This document shows positions 54,242 through 62,712 of a stretch of DNA of 64,000 bases, piece by piece. The translations under genes and the position numbers were made by a program. The notes under the pieces were generated by a model. It saw only the letters and a list, made by a program, of their open reading frames with translations. It was not told the origin of the DNA and did no database searches. Position 1 is the first letter of the stretch. Every line of letters begins with the position of its first letter. Source of the DNA: Carnobacterium maltaromaticum DSM 20342 (GTDB taxonomy: Bacteria > Bacillota > Bacilli > Lactobacillales > Carnobacteriaceae); NCBI RefSeq assembly GCF_000744945.1, contig NZ_JQMX01000001.1, forward strand, positions 3,173,130-3,237,129, in the 5' to 3' direction.

Positions 54242-55375
54242 ATGAGTACAAAAGTATTAAAACACGCAACAATTTACACAGGAGAAGAAAAGATTGAAGA
54301 CGGATTTGTACGATTTGACAAGGAAGTTCTTGCGGTTGGAGAAATGAAGGATTTCATTGATGCGCCACATGAAGAAATCATTGATGCTCATGGTAAAATT
54401 ATTGTTCCAGGTTTTATTGATATTCATAGCCACGGTGGCTACGGCTGGGATGCAATGGATGGAAATGCAGATGAAATTGATGCAATGGTTAAAGACATGC
54501 AAAAAGAAGGGATTACCTCTTATTTTGCGACAACTATGACACAATCTCATGAAAATATTGCAAAAGCGATGGTAGCAATTAAAGAAGCTGCTGAGCGTAA
54601 TCCAGTTATTCAAGGTATCCATTTAGAAGGTCCATTTGTTTCAAAAGTATTTAAGGGGGCTCAACCTGAGGAATACATTGAAGTACCGGATGTTGAAGTA
54701 TTTGACGAATGGAATAAACTAAGTGGAAATCGAATTCGTTTAGTTACCTATGCACCTGAAAATAGTGATGCTTCAGCTTTTGAAGAATACTGTGTTGAAC
54801 ATAACATTGTGCCATCCATTGGCCACAGTAATGCAACTAGAGCTCAATTAATGGATTCAAAAGCTTCTCATATTACGCATTTATATAATGCACAAAGAGG
54901 CTTACATCATCGTGAACCAGGGGTTACCGGACATGCCTTTTTAGAAGAAAATATCTATACTGAGATGATTGTTGACGGCTATCATATCCATCCAGATATG
55001 GTGAAATTAGCCTTTATGTTGAAAGGTCCAGAACGAATTGAATTAATTACAGATTCAATGCGCGCTAAAGGAATGCCTGAAGGTGAAAGTGAACTAGGTG
55101 GACAAAAAGTTATTGTCAAAGACAAACAAGCACGTTTAGAAACCGGCAATTTAGCTGGTAGCGTTCTTGAATATCAAGATGCTTTCCGCAATATGATGGC
55201 CTTTACAGGTTGTTCAATTGCAGATGTAGTCAAAATGACATCAGTCAATCAAGCTCGTGAGTTTGGATTAACTAAAAAAGGTGCCATTGAAGTCGGAAAA
55301 GACGCAGATATGGTTATATTTGATCAAGAATTACAATTAGAAAATACAATTAGTTTAGGTAAATTAATTAAATAA
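54242..55375 (+). CDS. nagA: N-acetylglucosamine-6-phosphate deacetylase
   Basis: NagA removes acetate from GlcNAc-6-phosphate to give glucosamine-6-phosphate. The 377-residue product is an amidohydrolase with the metal motif GFIDIHSHGGYGWDAMDG, EGPFVSKVFKGAQP (metal-binding Glu), SIGHSNATRAQL, THLYNAQRGLHHREPG and the late catalytic Asp in ELITDSMRAKGMP. ATG 54242 is preceded by GAGGTGAAG; an in-frame TTG at 54212 would start inside the operator. First gene of nagA-nagB-nagR. Confidence 0.96.
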   Translation: MSTKVLKHATIYTGEEKIEDGFVRFDKEVLAVGEMKDFIDAPHEEIIDAHGKIIVPGFIDIHSHGGYGWDAMDGNADEIDAMVKDMQKEGITSYFATTMTQSHENIAKAMVAIKEAAERNPVIQGIHLEGPFVSKVFKGAQPEEYIEVPDVEVFDEWNKLSGNRIRLVTYAPENSDASAFEEYCVEHNIVPSIGHSNATRAQLMDSKASHITHLYNAQRGLHHREPGVTGHAFLEENIYTEMIVDGYHIHPDMVKLAFMLKGPERIELITDSMRAKGMPEGESELGGQKVIVKDKQARLETGNLAGSVLEYQDAFRNMMAFTGCSIADVVKMTSVNQAREFGLTKKGAIEVGKDADMVIFDQELQLENTISLGKLIK

Positions 55376-55447
55376 AAAGGTAACTTAATCAATAAGCTAA
55401 AATAAAGAGTGTAAGAATATACTAACTATAGTAAGGGGAATTTTATC

Positions 55448-56152
55448 ATGAAAATTATTGTTGTTAAGAATCAAGAAGAAGGCGGAAAAAAAGCTTTCGA
55501 ATTAATTAAATCTGGGATGGAAAAAGGGGCTAAAGTATTAGGCTTAGCTACAGGAAGTACACCAGTGACTTTATATCAAGAAATGGTTTCAAGTGAATTA
55601 GATTTTTCTGATATGACATCAATTAATTTAGATGAATATGTAGGCTTAAGTGGCGATGATTCACAAAGCTATCGTTATTTTATGAATGAAAAATTATTTA
55701 ATAAAAAACCATTCAAAGAAACCTTTGTTCCAAATGGTTTAGCAGATGCAGATGTAGAATGTGCACGTTATGATAAAATAATTGCAGAACATCCAGTTGA
55801 TATCCAAATTTTAGGAATCGGTGGGAATGCACATATCGGTTTTAACGAACCTGGTACGCCTTTTGATGTGACAACGCATAAAGTAGCTTTAACAGAAGAA
55901 ACAATAGAAGCGAATAAACGTTTCTTTGATAAAGCCGAAGATGTACCACGTTTTGCTTATTCTATGGGAATTAAATCAATTATGGAAGCAAAAGAAATCA
56001 TTTTGATGGCTTATGGCGAAAGTAAGGCAGAAGCTATTAAAGCAACAGTTGATGGTGAAATTACAGAAGACGTTCCTTCAAGCATTTTACAAAAACATGA
56101 CAATGTAGTTTTGATTGTTGATGAAGAAGCTGCTAAATTGATTCAAAAATAG
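55448..56152 (+). CDS. nagB: Glucosamine-6-phosphate deaminase
   Basis: NagB converts glucosamine-6-phosphate to fructose-6-phosphate and ammonia, feeding glycolysis. The 234-residue product is the short Gram-positive form. Features are [36 protein letters not shown] (catalytic Asp), [18 protein letters not shown] (His and Glu of the active site), and [16 protein letters not shown]. It lies 72 bases after nagA with its own AAGGGG site, and only 11 bases before nagR. Confidence 0.97.
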   Translation: MKIIVVKNQEEGGKKAFELIKSGMEKGAKVLGLATGSTPVTLYQEMVSSELDFSDMTSINLDEYVGLSGDDSQSYRYFMNEKLFNKKPFKETFVPNGLADADVECARYDKIIAEHPVDIQILGIGGNAHIGFNEPGTPFDVTTHKVALTEETIEANKRFFDKAEDVPRFAYSMGIKSIMEAKEIILMAYGESKAEAIKATVDGEITEDVPSSILQKHDNVVLIVDEEAAKLIQK

Positions 56153-56163
56153 GAGTGGAAAAA

Positions 56164-56877
56164 ATGGGAGCAAATACACCTGTTTATATTCAAATTCACA
56201 ACCAGATAAGAAAAGAGATTGAAGCTGGGAAGTGGGAAATCGGAGCCAAAATTCCGTCTGAACGTGAATTAGCTACTCAATTTAATGTTAGTAGAATGAC
56301 ACTACGTCAAGCTGTTCAAACATTAGTAGATGAAGGGATTTTAGAACGTAAAATTGGGTCCGGAACGTTTGTAGCTCGCAAAAAAGTGCAAGAAAAAATG
56401 AGTGGGATTGAAAGCTTTACAGATATTATGTTGTCCCAGGGACGTAAACCGACAAGTAAAACAATTTCTTATCATGTTAAGCCTGCTAGCACGAGCGAAT
56501 CTGAAAAATTACAATTAGATGAAGAAGCTTTAGTTTTGAGAATGGAACGAATCAGATATGCAGATGGAATCCCAATTTGTTTTGAAGTAGCCACAATTCC
56601 TTACCATTTAGTTGAAAGTTTAAGCAAGGTTGAAGTGACTCGTTCTCTATACAAAACCTTAGAGCAAGAAAAAGGGTTTAAAATTGGGCAGGCGGAACAG
56701 ACAATCTCAGCTATGTTAGCCTCAGAACGGATATCTGATTATCTAGCGATTAAACGTAATGAAGCAGTATTACGCTTAAAACAAATTAGTTATTTTAGTG
56801 ATGGACAACCTTTTGAGTATGTAAGAACTCAGTATGTTGGTAGTCGCTTCGAATTTTATTTAGAAAAAAACAATTAA
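56164..56877 (+). CDS. nagR: GntR/HutC family repressor (NagR/YvoA-like)
   Basis: A 237-residue transcriptional regulator. The winged helix-turn-helix is at the N-terminus (PVYIQIHNQIRKEIEAGKWE, then KIPSERELATQFNVSRMTLR and LVDEGILERKIGSGTFVA). A UTRA ligand-binding domain follows from about residue 85 (GIESFTDIMLSQGRKPTSK to the end). In Bacillus the homologue YvoA/NagR binds GlcNAc-6-P or GlcN-6-P and releases its operators. Two operator-like sites stand in the promoter upstream of nagA. ATG 56164 follows TAGGAGTGG; GTG 56155 would overlap that site. Ligand identity here is inferred. Confidence 0.88.
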   Translation: MGANTPVYIQIHNQIRKEIEAGKWEIGAKIPSERELATQFNVSRMTLRQAVQTLVDEGILERKIGSGTFVARKKVQEKMSGIESFTDIMLSQGRKPTSKTISYHVKPASTSESEKLQLDEEALVLRMERIRYADGIPICFEVATIPYHLVESLSKVEVTRSLYKTLEQEKGFKIGQAEQTISAMLASERISDYLAIKRNEAVLRLKQISYFSDGQPFEYVRTQYVGSRFEFYLEKNN

Positions 56878-56880
56878 AAA

Positions 56881-56924
56881 GCAGATGTAGTAAGAGCCAA
56901 AGCTCTTACTACATCTGCTTTTAT
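56881..56924. terminator. Bidirectional terminator
   Basis: Perfect 17-base arms GCAGATGTAGTAAGAGC (56881-56897) and GCTCTTACTACATCTGC (56902-56918) with A and T runs on the two sides; the adjacent genes converge. Confidence 0.9.
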
Positions 56925-56929
56925 TATAA

Positions 56930-58303
56930 TCAAGGATTAGAAGGGGCATTCCCTTCATTTGTGCTACCAGGTGGTTGTATCCCGCCTGTACCTGCACTGC
57001 CAGATGAAGAATTCTCATCCACTGGTGGATCAGGGGTTTCAGGTATTTCAGGTTCTGGCGTAGAAGGAACCTCAGGAGTAGGTGTTTCAGTAATTGGTGG
57101 ATTCTCAACAGGAGGAGCAGCTGGTTGCTGTTCTTCTGGAATCCATCTTGGTGTTTCTTGTACTGGAGGGACATATGGTTCTTCTGTATAAGAATACGTA
57201 TCAACAGAATTGTTTTCCGTTGTTGAATCTATTGTCTTTTTATCGGTACTTACATCCGTTGTAGGAATCGACTCAGCTGTTAAACCAAGATGTTTTCGAA
57301 GTTGGTTTGACACCTCTTGCAGAGATTCAGAACTAGGTTGCCAAACATAGACATCTTGTCCATAGGAAGGAATATAATAGAGAAATCCGTCAGGTCCCTC
57401 TAATGTTAGGTTTGTAATATTATTTGCAGTACTCGCATAATTTTTAGCGAGTTCCCAAAGTTCACTACCAGTAAAGTTTGTTTCTACATTTTTTCCAACG
57501 GCATTAAAAATTTTATTAAAATTGGTTAAGCTATTAATGCTTAATGCATTTTTTACAATTTTGCTAATGACTTCTTTTTGACGTTCTTGTCGACCAAAAT
57601 CTCCAGCAGGGTCTTGTTTACGCATCCTAGCGTATTGTAAAGCTTGATTGCCATTTAAATCAAAATTACCAACATCTAATTCTACACCATCTAGCTCAAA
57701 AGCATATTTATTATCAACATTAATTCGACCAACAGCGTCAACTAAATCAACCATACCTTCCATATTAATTTTTGTGTAAAAATTAATGGGAATGTTTAGA
57801 TAGTTCTCGACAGTTTCAACAGCAAGATTAATTCCACCATATGCAAAAGCCGCATTGACCTTATCTTTGCCATAACCAGGAATCGTTACCAATGTATCAC
57901 GAGGAATTGAGACTAATTTAACACTATCTTCAATCGGATTTACAGTTGCTACCAAAATTGAATCGCTTCGTCCAGCATCTTCAGGTCGTTCATCTACACC
58001 TAAAAGTAAAACTGAAAAGGGTTCTTTATTTTTTAAAGCAACTGGTTTTGATCTAGGATTAGCATTAGTCGAACTTAGATCTTCTCCTTGAATATTTTCA
58101 ACAGCCCTGTTTGCTGCTAAAGCAAAATAAGTTGCGTAAGAAATTAAAGCAATTATTAAAGTAAATAAAATTGTTAAGAGAATCGTTTTATTTTTTTTAG
58201 TCAGGCGTTTTTTATTATTGATACGACTAGATCGGCTTTTAATATCCGGACTTATTTCTTTTTCTGTGTTTTTTTTGTTAGAGCTATGTTTATCTGATCT
58301 CAT
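56930..58303 (-). CDS. LCP family envelope protein with proline-rich tail
   Basis: A 457-residue LytR-CpsA-Psr protein. A basic cytosolic N-terminus (about 40 residues) precedes one membrane segment (residues 44-67). The LCP domain (about 95-260) has VLLLGVDERPEDAGRSDSIL, VSIPRDTLVTIPG and GDFGRQERQKEVI. The C-terminal 100 residues are a low-complexity Pro/Thr/Glu-rich tail (PVENPPITETPTPEVPSTPE), longer than in most LCP proteins and probably exposed in the wall. It is divergent from tagO with about 120 bases between. A role in attaching a TagO-initiated polymer is likely from context. Confidence 0.9.
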   Translation of the reverse strand: MRSDKHSSNKKNTEKEISPDIKSRSSRINNKKRLTKKNKTILLTILFTLIIALISYATYFALAANRAVENIQGEDLSSTNANPRSKPVALKNKEPFSVLLLGVDERPEDAGRSDSILVATVNPIEDSVKLVSIPRDTLVTIPGYGKDKVNAAFAYGGINLAVETVENYLNIPINFYTKINMEGMVDLVDAVGRINVDNKYAFELDGVELDVGNFDLNGNQALQYARMRKQDPAGDFGRQERQKEVISKIVKNALSINSLTNFNKIFNAVGKNVETNFTGSELWELAKNYASTANNITNLTLEGPDGFLYYIPSYGQDVYVWQPSSESLQEVSNQLRKHLGLTAESIPTTDVSTDKKTIDSTTENNSVDTYSYTEEPYVPPVQETPRWIPEEQQPAAPPVENPPITETPTPEVPSTPEPEIPETPDPPVDENSSSGSAGTGGIQPPGSTNEGNAPSNP

Positions 58304-58363
58304 TAATTTTCTCCTAAATTTTAATTATTCTCTAAGTGTAGATGATTTTTAAGGAAAATGCAA

Positions 58364-58399
58364 TTGTATTCTGTATTTTTAATTTGTATAATGTATAAT
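58364..58399 (+). promoter_or_regulatory. tagO promoter
   Basis: TTGTAT (58364-58369), 17-base spacer, TATAAT (58387-58392). A second TATAAT follows at 58394-58399. Confidence 0.6.
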
Positions 58400-58441
58400 A
58401 GGTAAGAAATAGAAAAGTGTTTGATGAAAGTAGGTTTCTTT

Positions 58442-59533
58442 ATGTATAATATGTTTCATATTGTGGTGATGTTAGTCGGCACTATGATTTTATCCTTGAT
58501 TTTGACTCCATTGGTAAGAAAATTAGCTTTTAAAATTGGTGCAACGGATAAACCTGATGCTCGCAGAGTGAATAAAAAAGAAATGCCAACTATCGGTGGT
58601 TTAGCTGTTTATTTAGCTTTTTTCATAGCTATATTTTTTATGCTTCCAATTCCATTCGAGCAAGCTTTTCCGTTGTTTTTAGGAGCTACAGTAATTATTA
58701 TTACAGGGTTGATAGATGATATTAAAGAACTTAGCCCGAAAATGAAGCTTCTTGGAATTATTATTGCAGCTTTAATTATCTATTTTATGGCAGATATAAA
58801 AATGGATATGTTTACCATTCCGTTTTTCGGAACCTTCAAATTAGGTTGGTTAAGTTTTCCAGTTACTCTAATTTGGATTTTAGCTATTACAAATGCTGTG
58901 AATTTAATTGATGGACTTGATGGTTTGGCAACAGGTGTGTCAATAATTGCTTTAACAACAATGGGAATTATCGGTTATTTCTTTTTGACTGTTGCAAGTG
59001 TGAATATTCCAATTATGATATTTGCATTAGTTGCTGCTTTAATTGGATTTTTACCGTATAATTTTTTTCCAGCCAAAATCTTTTTAGGAGATACTGGCGC
59101 CCTGTTTTTAGGTTTTATGATTTCTGTGATGTCTTTGCAGGGGTTAAAAAATGTGACCTTTATATCTGTGATTATTCCAGTTGTCATTTTAGGTGTTCCA
59201 ATTACAGATACGATTTATGCAATGTTACGGAGAAAATTAAATAATAAACCCATTTCAAGTGCAGATAAAATGCATTTGCATCATCGTTTAATGGCTCTAG
59301 GTCTAACTCATCGTCAAACTGTTTTAGCTATTTATAGTTTAGCTGTGATTTTTTCTTTTACAGCATTACTTTACAAGGTTTCAACATTATGGGGTTCGGT
59401 CTTTTTAACAGTAGGTCTACTTTTTGGATTAGAATTATTTGTAGAGCTAATTGGACTGGTTGGAGAAAATCATCAACCGCTCCTATCTCGCTTTAAGAAA
59501 TTTGCAAAAAAGAACAATCAAGAAGAAAAATAA
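58442..59533 (+). CDS. tagO: Undecaprenyl-phosphate N-acetylglucosaminyl 1-phosphate transferase (TagO/MraY-like)
   Basis: An integral membrane enzyme of about 363 residues with some eleven hydrophobic segments. It loads GlcNAc-1-phosphate on undecaprenyl phosphate, the first step of teichoic acid and rhamnose-polysaccharide synthesis. The motifs are GATDKPDARRVNKKEMPTIG, LIDDIKELSPKMKLLG (Asp pair), NAVNLIDGLDGLATG and FLGDTGALFLGF, and the His-rich HLHHRLMALGLTHRQ near residue 285. I prefer ATG 58442 but ATG 58424 is also possible; neither has a perfect site. Flanking LCP genes fit initiation and attachment of the same polymer. Confidence 0.93.
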   Translation: MYNMFHIVVMLVGTMILSLILTPLVRKLAFKIGATDKPDARRVNKKEMPTIGGLAVYLAFFIAIFFMLPIPFEQAFPLFLGATVIIITGLIDDIKELSPKMKLLGIIIAALIIYFMADIKMDMFTIPFFGTFKLGWLSFPVTLIWILAITNAVNLIDGLDGLATGVSIIALTTMGIIGYFFLTVASVNIPIMIFALVAALIGFLPYNFFPAKIFLGDTGALFLGFMISVMSLQGLKNVTFISVIIPVVILGVPITDTIYAMLRRKLNNKPISSADKMHLHHRLMALGLTHRQTVLAIYSLAVIFSFTALLYKVSTLWGSVFLTVGLLFGLELFVELIGLVGENHQPLLSRFKKFAKKNNQEEK

Positions 59534-59582
59534 AAATATCGAAGTACTCAGAATAAAAACTGAGTACTTCGATATTTTTTTA
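59532..59582. terminator. Bidirectional terminator
   Basis: Perfect 20-base arms: AAAAATATCGAAGTACTCAG (59532-59551) and its reverse complement at 59560-59579, with an 8-base loop. The tagO gene and the minus-strand LCP gene converge here. The left arm begins at the tagO stop codon. Confidence 0.9.
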
Positions 59583-60698
59583 CCAATTGTTATTGGAACC
59601 AGAATTTTCAGTGTTATCATTTGAGTTTGACCAAGAATTAGTTGACTTGTATTGACTATAGCCATTTGTTACAAATTGATAATCTGCAGCATCTTGTTCG
59701 TTAGGCTCGTCTAAACCTAATGAAACTCTAAAGCGATGGCTAATAAAATCAACGCTATCTTGATAAAGTTCAACCATGCTAGCATCTTCTAATTCAAAAT
59801 CAGTCCAATCAAAAACATAAGAGTTAAATGTATATCGACCATCTAATCCAGTTTGGGCAATTGACAACATTTCGTTAAATTTTAAGTTCGTACGCATATT
59901 TTTACCAGCTGCTTTAATCACATCTGAATACTTGTTAATAGATCCAACATTCATAGCTTTATCAACGATGGCTTGTAAAATAAGTTGTTGACGCTCACCA
60001 CGTTTAATATCGTTGTCAATATGGCGAGTTCTAGCAAGAGCTAAAGCTTCTTCACCATTTAGAAGTTGTTTTCCTTTTTCTAAGTGAACCTCACCAGTAC
60101 CTAGTGTATTTGTATCAGTAAAACTTACAGGAACATCTACTTCAATTCCATCAAGTGCGTTGACAATTTCTAAAAAGGAATCAAAGTTAAAGGTTACATA
60201 ATAATTAATGGGAACATTTAGTAAATTTTCAACAGTTTCAATGGTAGCTTGTTCTTCACCATAAGTATAGGCAGAATTGATTTTGTCTTTTCCATTATAT
60301 TTTTTTGAAACAATTGTTGTATAGCTATCGCGCGGAATACTAACCATATTAATTTTATGTTCTTTAGGGTTAATGGTCAGATAGATTAGTGCATCAGTTC
60401 GAGCACTACCAAGTTGTCTTGCTGAATCATCATCAATTCCCATGACTAATACAGAAATTGTGTCTTCAATTGGATTGACTTTAATTTCATTACCTTTTGA
60501 AGTGCTTGCTTTGTCTCGATCCAACTCATAATAAGAATCGTCAACAGTCTTCTTTGCTTCAGCATAGAGTTTTGCTCCATAAGTAACACCAGCCAAAATA
60601 ATAATCATAATGGGAATTAAAATCATTAAAATTATTTTGTTGCGGTTCTTCTTGTTAGTTACTTTATGCGATGTAGTCGGTCTTTTATTTTTTTTCAC
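59580..60698 (-). CDS. LCP family envelope protein
   Basis: A third LytR-CpsA-Psr protein, about 372 residues. A basic N-terminus (KKNKRPTTSHK) precedes one membrane segment (residues 20-42). The LCP domain has VLVMGIDDDSARQLGSARTD, MVSIPRDSYTTIV, NGEEALALARTRHIDNDIKR and RGERQQLILQAI. A short Ser/Asn-rich tail follows. I chose GTG 60698 because GAGGAGA is six bases upstream; earlier in-frame ATGs at 60704 and 60713 overlap that site. In Bacillus the equivalent gene beside tagO and yvyE is lytR/tagU. Confidence 0.88.
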   Translation of the reverse strand: MKKNKRPTTSHKVTNKKNRNKIILMILIPIMIIILAGVTYGAKLYAEAKKTVDDSYYELDRDKASTSKGNEIKVNPIEDTISVLVMGIDDDSARQLGSARTDALIYLTINPKEHKINMVSIPRDSYTTIVSKKYNGKDKINSAYTYGEEQATIETVENLLNVPINYYVTFNFDSFLEIVNALDGIEVDVPVSFTDTNTLGTGEVHLEKGKQLLNGEEALALARTRHIDNDIKRGERQQLILQAIVDKAMNVGSINKYSDVIKAAGKNMRTNLKFNEMLSIAQTGLDGRYTFNSYVFDWTDFELEDASMVELYQDSVDFISHRFRVSLGLDEPNEQDAADYQFVTNGYSQYKSTNSWSNSNDNTENSGSNNNW

Positions 60699-60798
60699 AG
60701 TCATTCTCCTCATTAAATAAAAATAGGCTGAATATTCTTAAATATTTTATCATATAAAATCGGGAACTGATAGTTTAATTATAAAATGTAACGATTTC

Positions 60799-61449
60799 TT
60801 AAGATTCAGTAAGGACCACTGTTTCCTGATAATTTTTTTGACCATTTTCAAATGAGACCTGGCCGTTTAGAAGATTAGTAATTTCTTCTTTAAAAGTATC
60901 CACTTGATCTTCAAGGACAAAACAAACGAAGATAACATTTTCTGTATAGAGTGTTTCTTTGATTGAATAGGGTGAATGGCTAAAAAAATTCTCGAGTTTA
61001 CCAACTGCTGTATAGGAAATCCTAACATTTATTTCTTGTTGTAAGCTGCGTTCAACAATACCGATAGCATCCAATGCACTGCTAACACTTTTTCCATAAG
61101 CGCGAATCAAACCACCAGCTCCAAGTTTTGTTCCACCAAAATAACGTGTTACTACAGCGACAACATTTTTTAATTGGCGTTTCTTCAAGACTTCTAGCAT
61201 AGGTATTCCTGCTGTCCCAACAGGTTCGCCATCATCTAATGCACGTTGGACTTGATCTTTATCACCAATTAAATAAGCGGCACAATTGTGATTGGCTTTC
61301 CAATGTTCTTTTTTTATTTTTTGAATAAACTGCTGAGCATCCGCTTCTGTATCAACTTCTTTTAAATGGCAAATAAAACGAGATTTTTTTATTTCGATTT
61401 CATGGCTGCCAGAACTCTTAATTGTATAATATTGTTTTAGTAGGAGCAT
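60799..61449 (-). CDS. YigZ/YvyE (IMPACT) family protein
   Basis: A 216-residue cytosolic protein of the IMPACT/YigZ family. The N-terminal domain has EIEIKKSRFICHLKEVDTEA, HWKANHNCAAYLIG, ALDDGEPVGTAGIPMLEVL and VTRYFGGTKLGAGGLIRAYG, the strongly conserved core. The C-terminal DUF1949-like half follows. Bacillus YvyE sits between lytR and degS, as here relative to the LCP gene. Biochemical role unknown; a nucleic acid or ribosome link is suggested for the family. ATG 61449 is preferred because AAGGGTG is upstream. A TATAAT (complement 61484-61489) may be the promoter. Confidence 0.92.
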   Translation of the reverse strand: MLLLKQYYTIKSSGSHEIEIKKSRFICHLKEVDTEADAQQFIQKIKKEHWKANHNCAAYLIGDKDQVQRALDDGEPVGTAGIPMLEVLKKRQLKNVVAVVTRYFGGTKLGAGGLIRAYGKSVSSALDAIGIVERSLQQEINVRISYTAVGKLENFFSHSPYSIKETLYTENVIFVCFVLEDQVDTFKEEITNLLNGQVSFENGQKNYQETVVLTES

Positions 61450-61759
61450 ATTATTCACCCTTTCTAGCGGTTGATTACTTTCTATTATATGATAAATAAA
61501 AGTAAATTGTTAGAGAAATGGATAAAATAAGAAAACTAGCGCATTTAATCTAGTACATTTTGCCAATTTAAAATGTTAATTTTTTCAAAGAGTTAAAAGT
61601 TAACTTGTTATTATTTTTTGTTAAATAGTACTAGAACTTATTAAATTGTCAAGACGATACAATGAAAATATGCTATAATTATTTGTTGAATCACTTGAAT
61701 GGATTTTAAATTAGAAATAAAAGCTTAAATATAAGTGTGAAGAGCAATGGGGTGAAAAA
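61450..61759. other. Divergent intergenic region between yigZ and degV
   Basis: Nothing coding was seen. It holds a minus-strand -10 (TATAAT, complement of 61484-61489) for the yigZ-like gene and an extended -10 TGCTATAAT (61671-61679) for degV. In Bacillus the degS-degU two-component genes lie in the corresponding position; no trace of them is visible here. Confidence 0.45.
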
Positions 61760-62626
61760 TTGAAAATAGCAGTTGTAACAGATAGTACAGCGTATTTAAC
61801 ACATGACCAATACCAAAAGAATAATATTTTCATGTTACCTCTGTCTGTAATTATCGGAGAAGATGTATTTCGTGAAGAAGTTGATATTACAAGCGCTGAG
61901 TTTTATGAAAAAGTTAGAGGAATGGAAAGTTTACCAACGAGTTCCCAACCAACAACAGGTGAGATTGTGAGTTTACTAGAACGTCTTAGTAAAGAGTATG
62001 ATGCTGTGATTAGTATTCATCTATCTAGTAAAATTAGTGGAACCTATCAAAATGTTTCTGTTGCTGCATCAATGGTTGAATCAATTAAGGTCTATCCATA
62101 CGATTCTGGCATTAGCTGTATGGCGCAAGGGTATTTTGCTTTAGAAGCAGCTGGAATGGCTAAACATGGTGCTACACCTGAGGAAATTTTAGGGACATTT
62201 GATGAAATGCAAACAACTTTACGAGCTTACTTTATGGTAGATGATTTAAATCATTTAGTTAGAGGAGGCCGTTTATCAAATGGAGCAGCTATTTTAGGAT
62301 CCATGCTGAAAATTAAACCTATTTTACATTTTTCAGATAAAGAGATTGTTGTTTTTGAAAAAATTCGCTCTTCTAAAAAAGCATTAAAAAGAATCGAAGG
62401 CATGCTAGAAGAGGACACGCATAAAAATTATCCGATTGTAGCCACTATTATTCATGCAAATGCGGAAGAAGAAGCACTGAAATGGAAAAAACAGATGGAA
62501 AAGAAAATGCCTGAAGTTCGGTTTGAACTTAGTTATTTTGGTCCAGTTATTGGAACACATCTAGGTGAAGGTTCATTAGGTATGGCCTGGGTTGAAGACA
62601 GGGCTAAATCCCACCCGACTGCCTAG
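61760..62626 (+). CDS. DegV family fatty-acid-binding protein (FakB-like)
   Basis: A 288-residue DegV protein; members bind fatty acids and present them to the FakA kinase for phosphorylation. The start IAVVTDSTAYLTHDQ is followed by MESLPTSSQPTTGEI, the Thr/Ser-rich loop that holds the carboxylate (about residues 53-67). VISIHLSSKISGTYQNV, DDLNHLVRGGRLSN and LGSMLKIKPIL come next, with a conserved GPVIGTHLGEGSLGM end. The start is TTG 61760 with GGGGTG upstream. It precedes comFA, as degV does in Bacillus. Which fatty acid it prefers is unknown. Confidence 0.93.
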   Translation: MKIAVVTDSTAYLTHDQYQKNNIFMLPLSVIIGEDVFREEVDITSAEFYEKVRGMESLPTSSQPTTGEIVSLLERLSKEYDAVISIHLSSKISGTYQNVSVAASMVESIKVYPYDSGISCMAQGYFALEAAGMAKHGATPEEILGTFDEMQTTLRAYFMVDDLNHLVRGGRLSNGAAILGSMLKIKPILHFSDKEIVVFEKIRSSKKALKRIEGMLEEDTHKNYPIVATIIHANAEEEALKWKKQMEKKMPEVRFELSYFGPVIGTHLGEGSLGMAWVEDRAKSHPTA

Positions 62627-62654
62627 AACAAAAAAATTAAATGTATTTTGACTT

Positions 62655-62682
62655 ACCGATAGAAAAATCTATCGGTTTTTTT
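62655..62682 (+). terminator. Terminator after degV
   Basis: Arms ACCGATAGA (62655-62663) and TCTATCGGT (62668-62676), then seven or more Ts. Confidence 0.8.
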
Positions 62683-62712
62683 GCATATATTTATTGGGCA
62701 GGGAGGAACACT

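Noticed and set aside
54257..54622. Minus-strand frame of 121 codons inside nagA
   Set aside because: Composition is rich in Cys, His, Asn and Ile, no start signals, and nagA is certain on the other strand.
56961..57191. Plus-strand Gly/Ser/Val-rich frame
   Set aside because: It is the complement of the Pro/Glu-rich tail of the LCP gene; no ribosome binding site.
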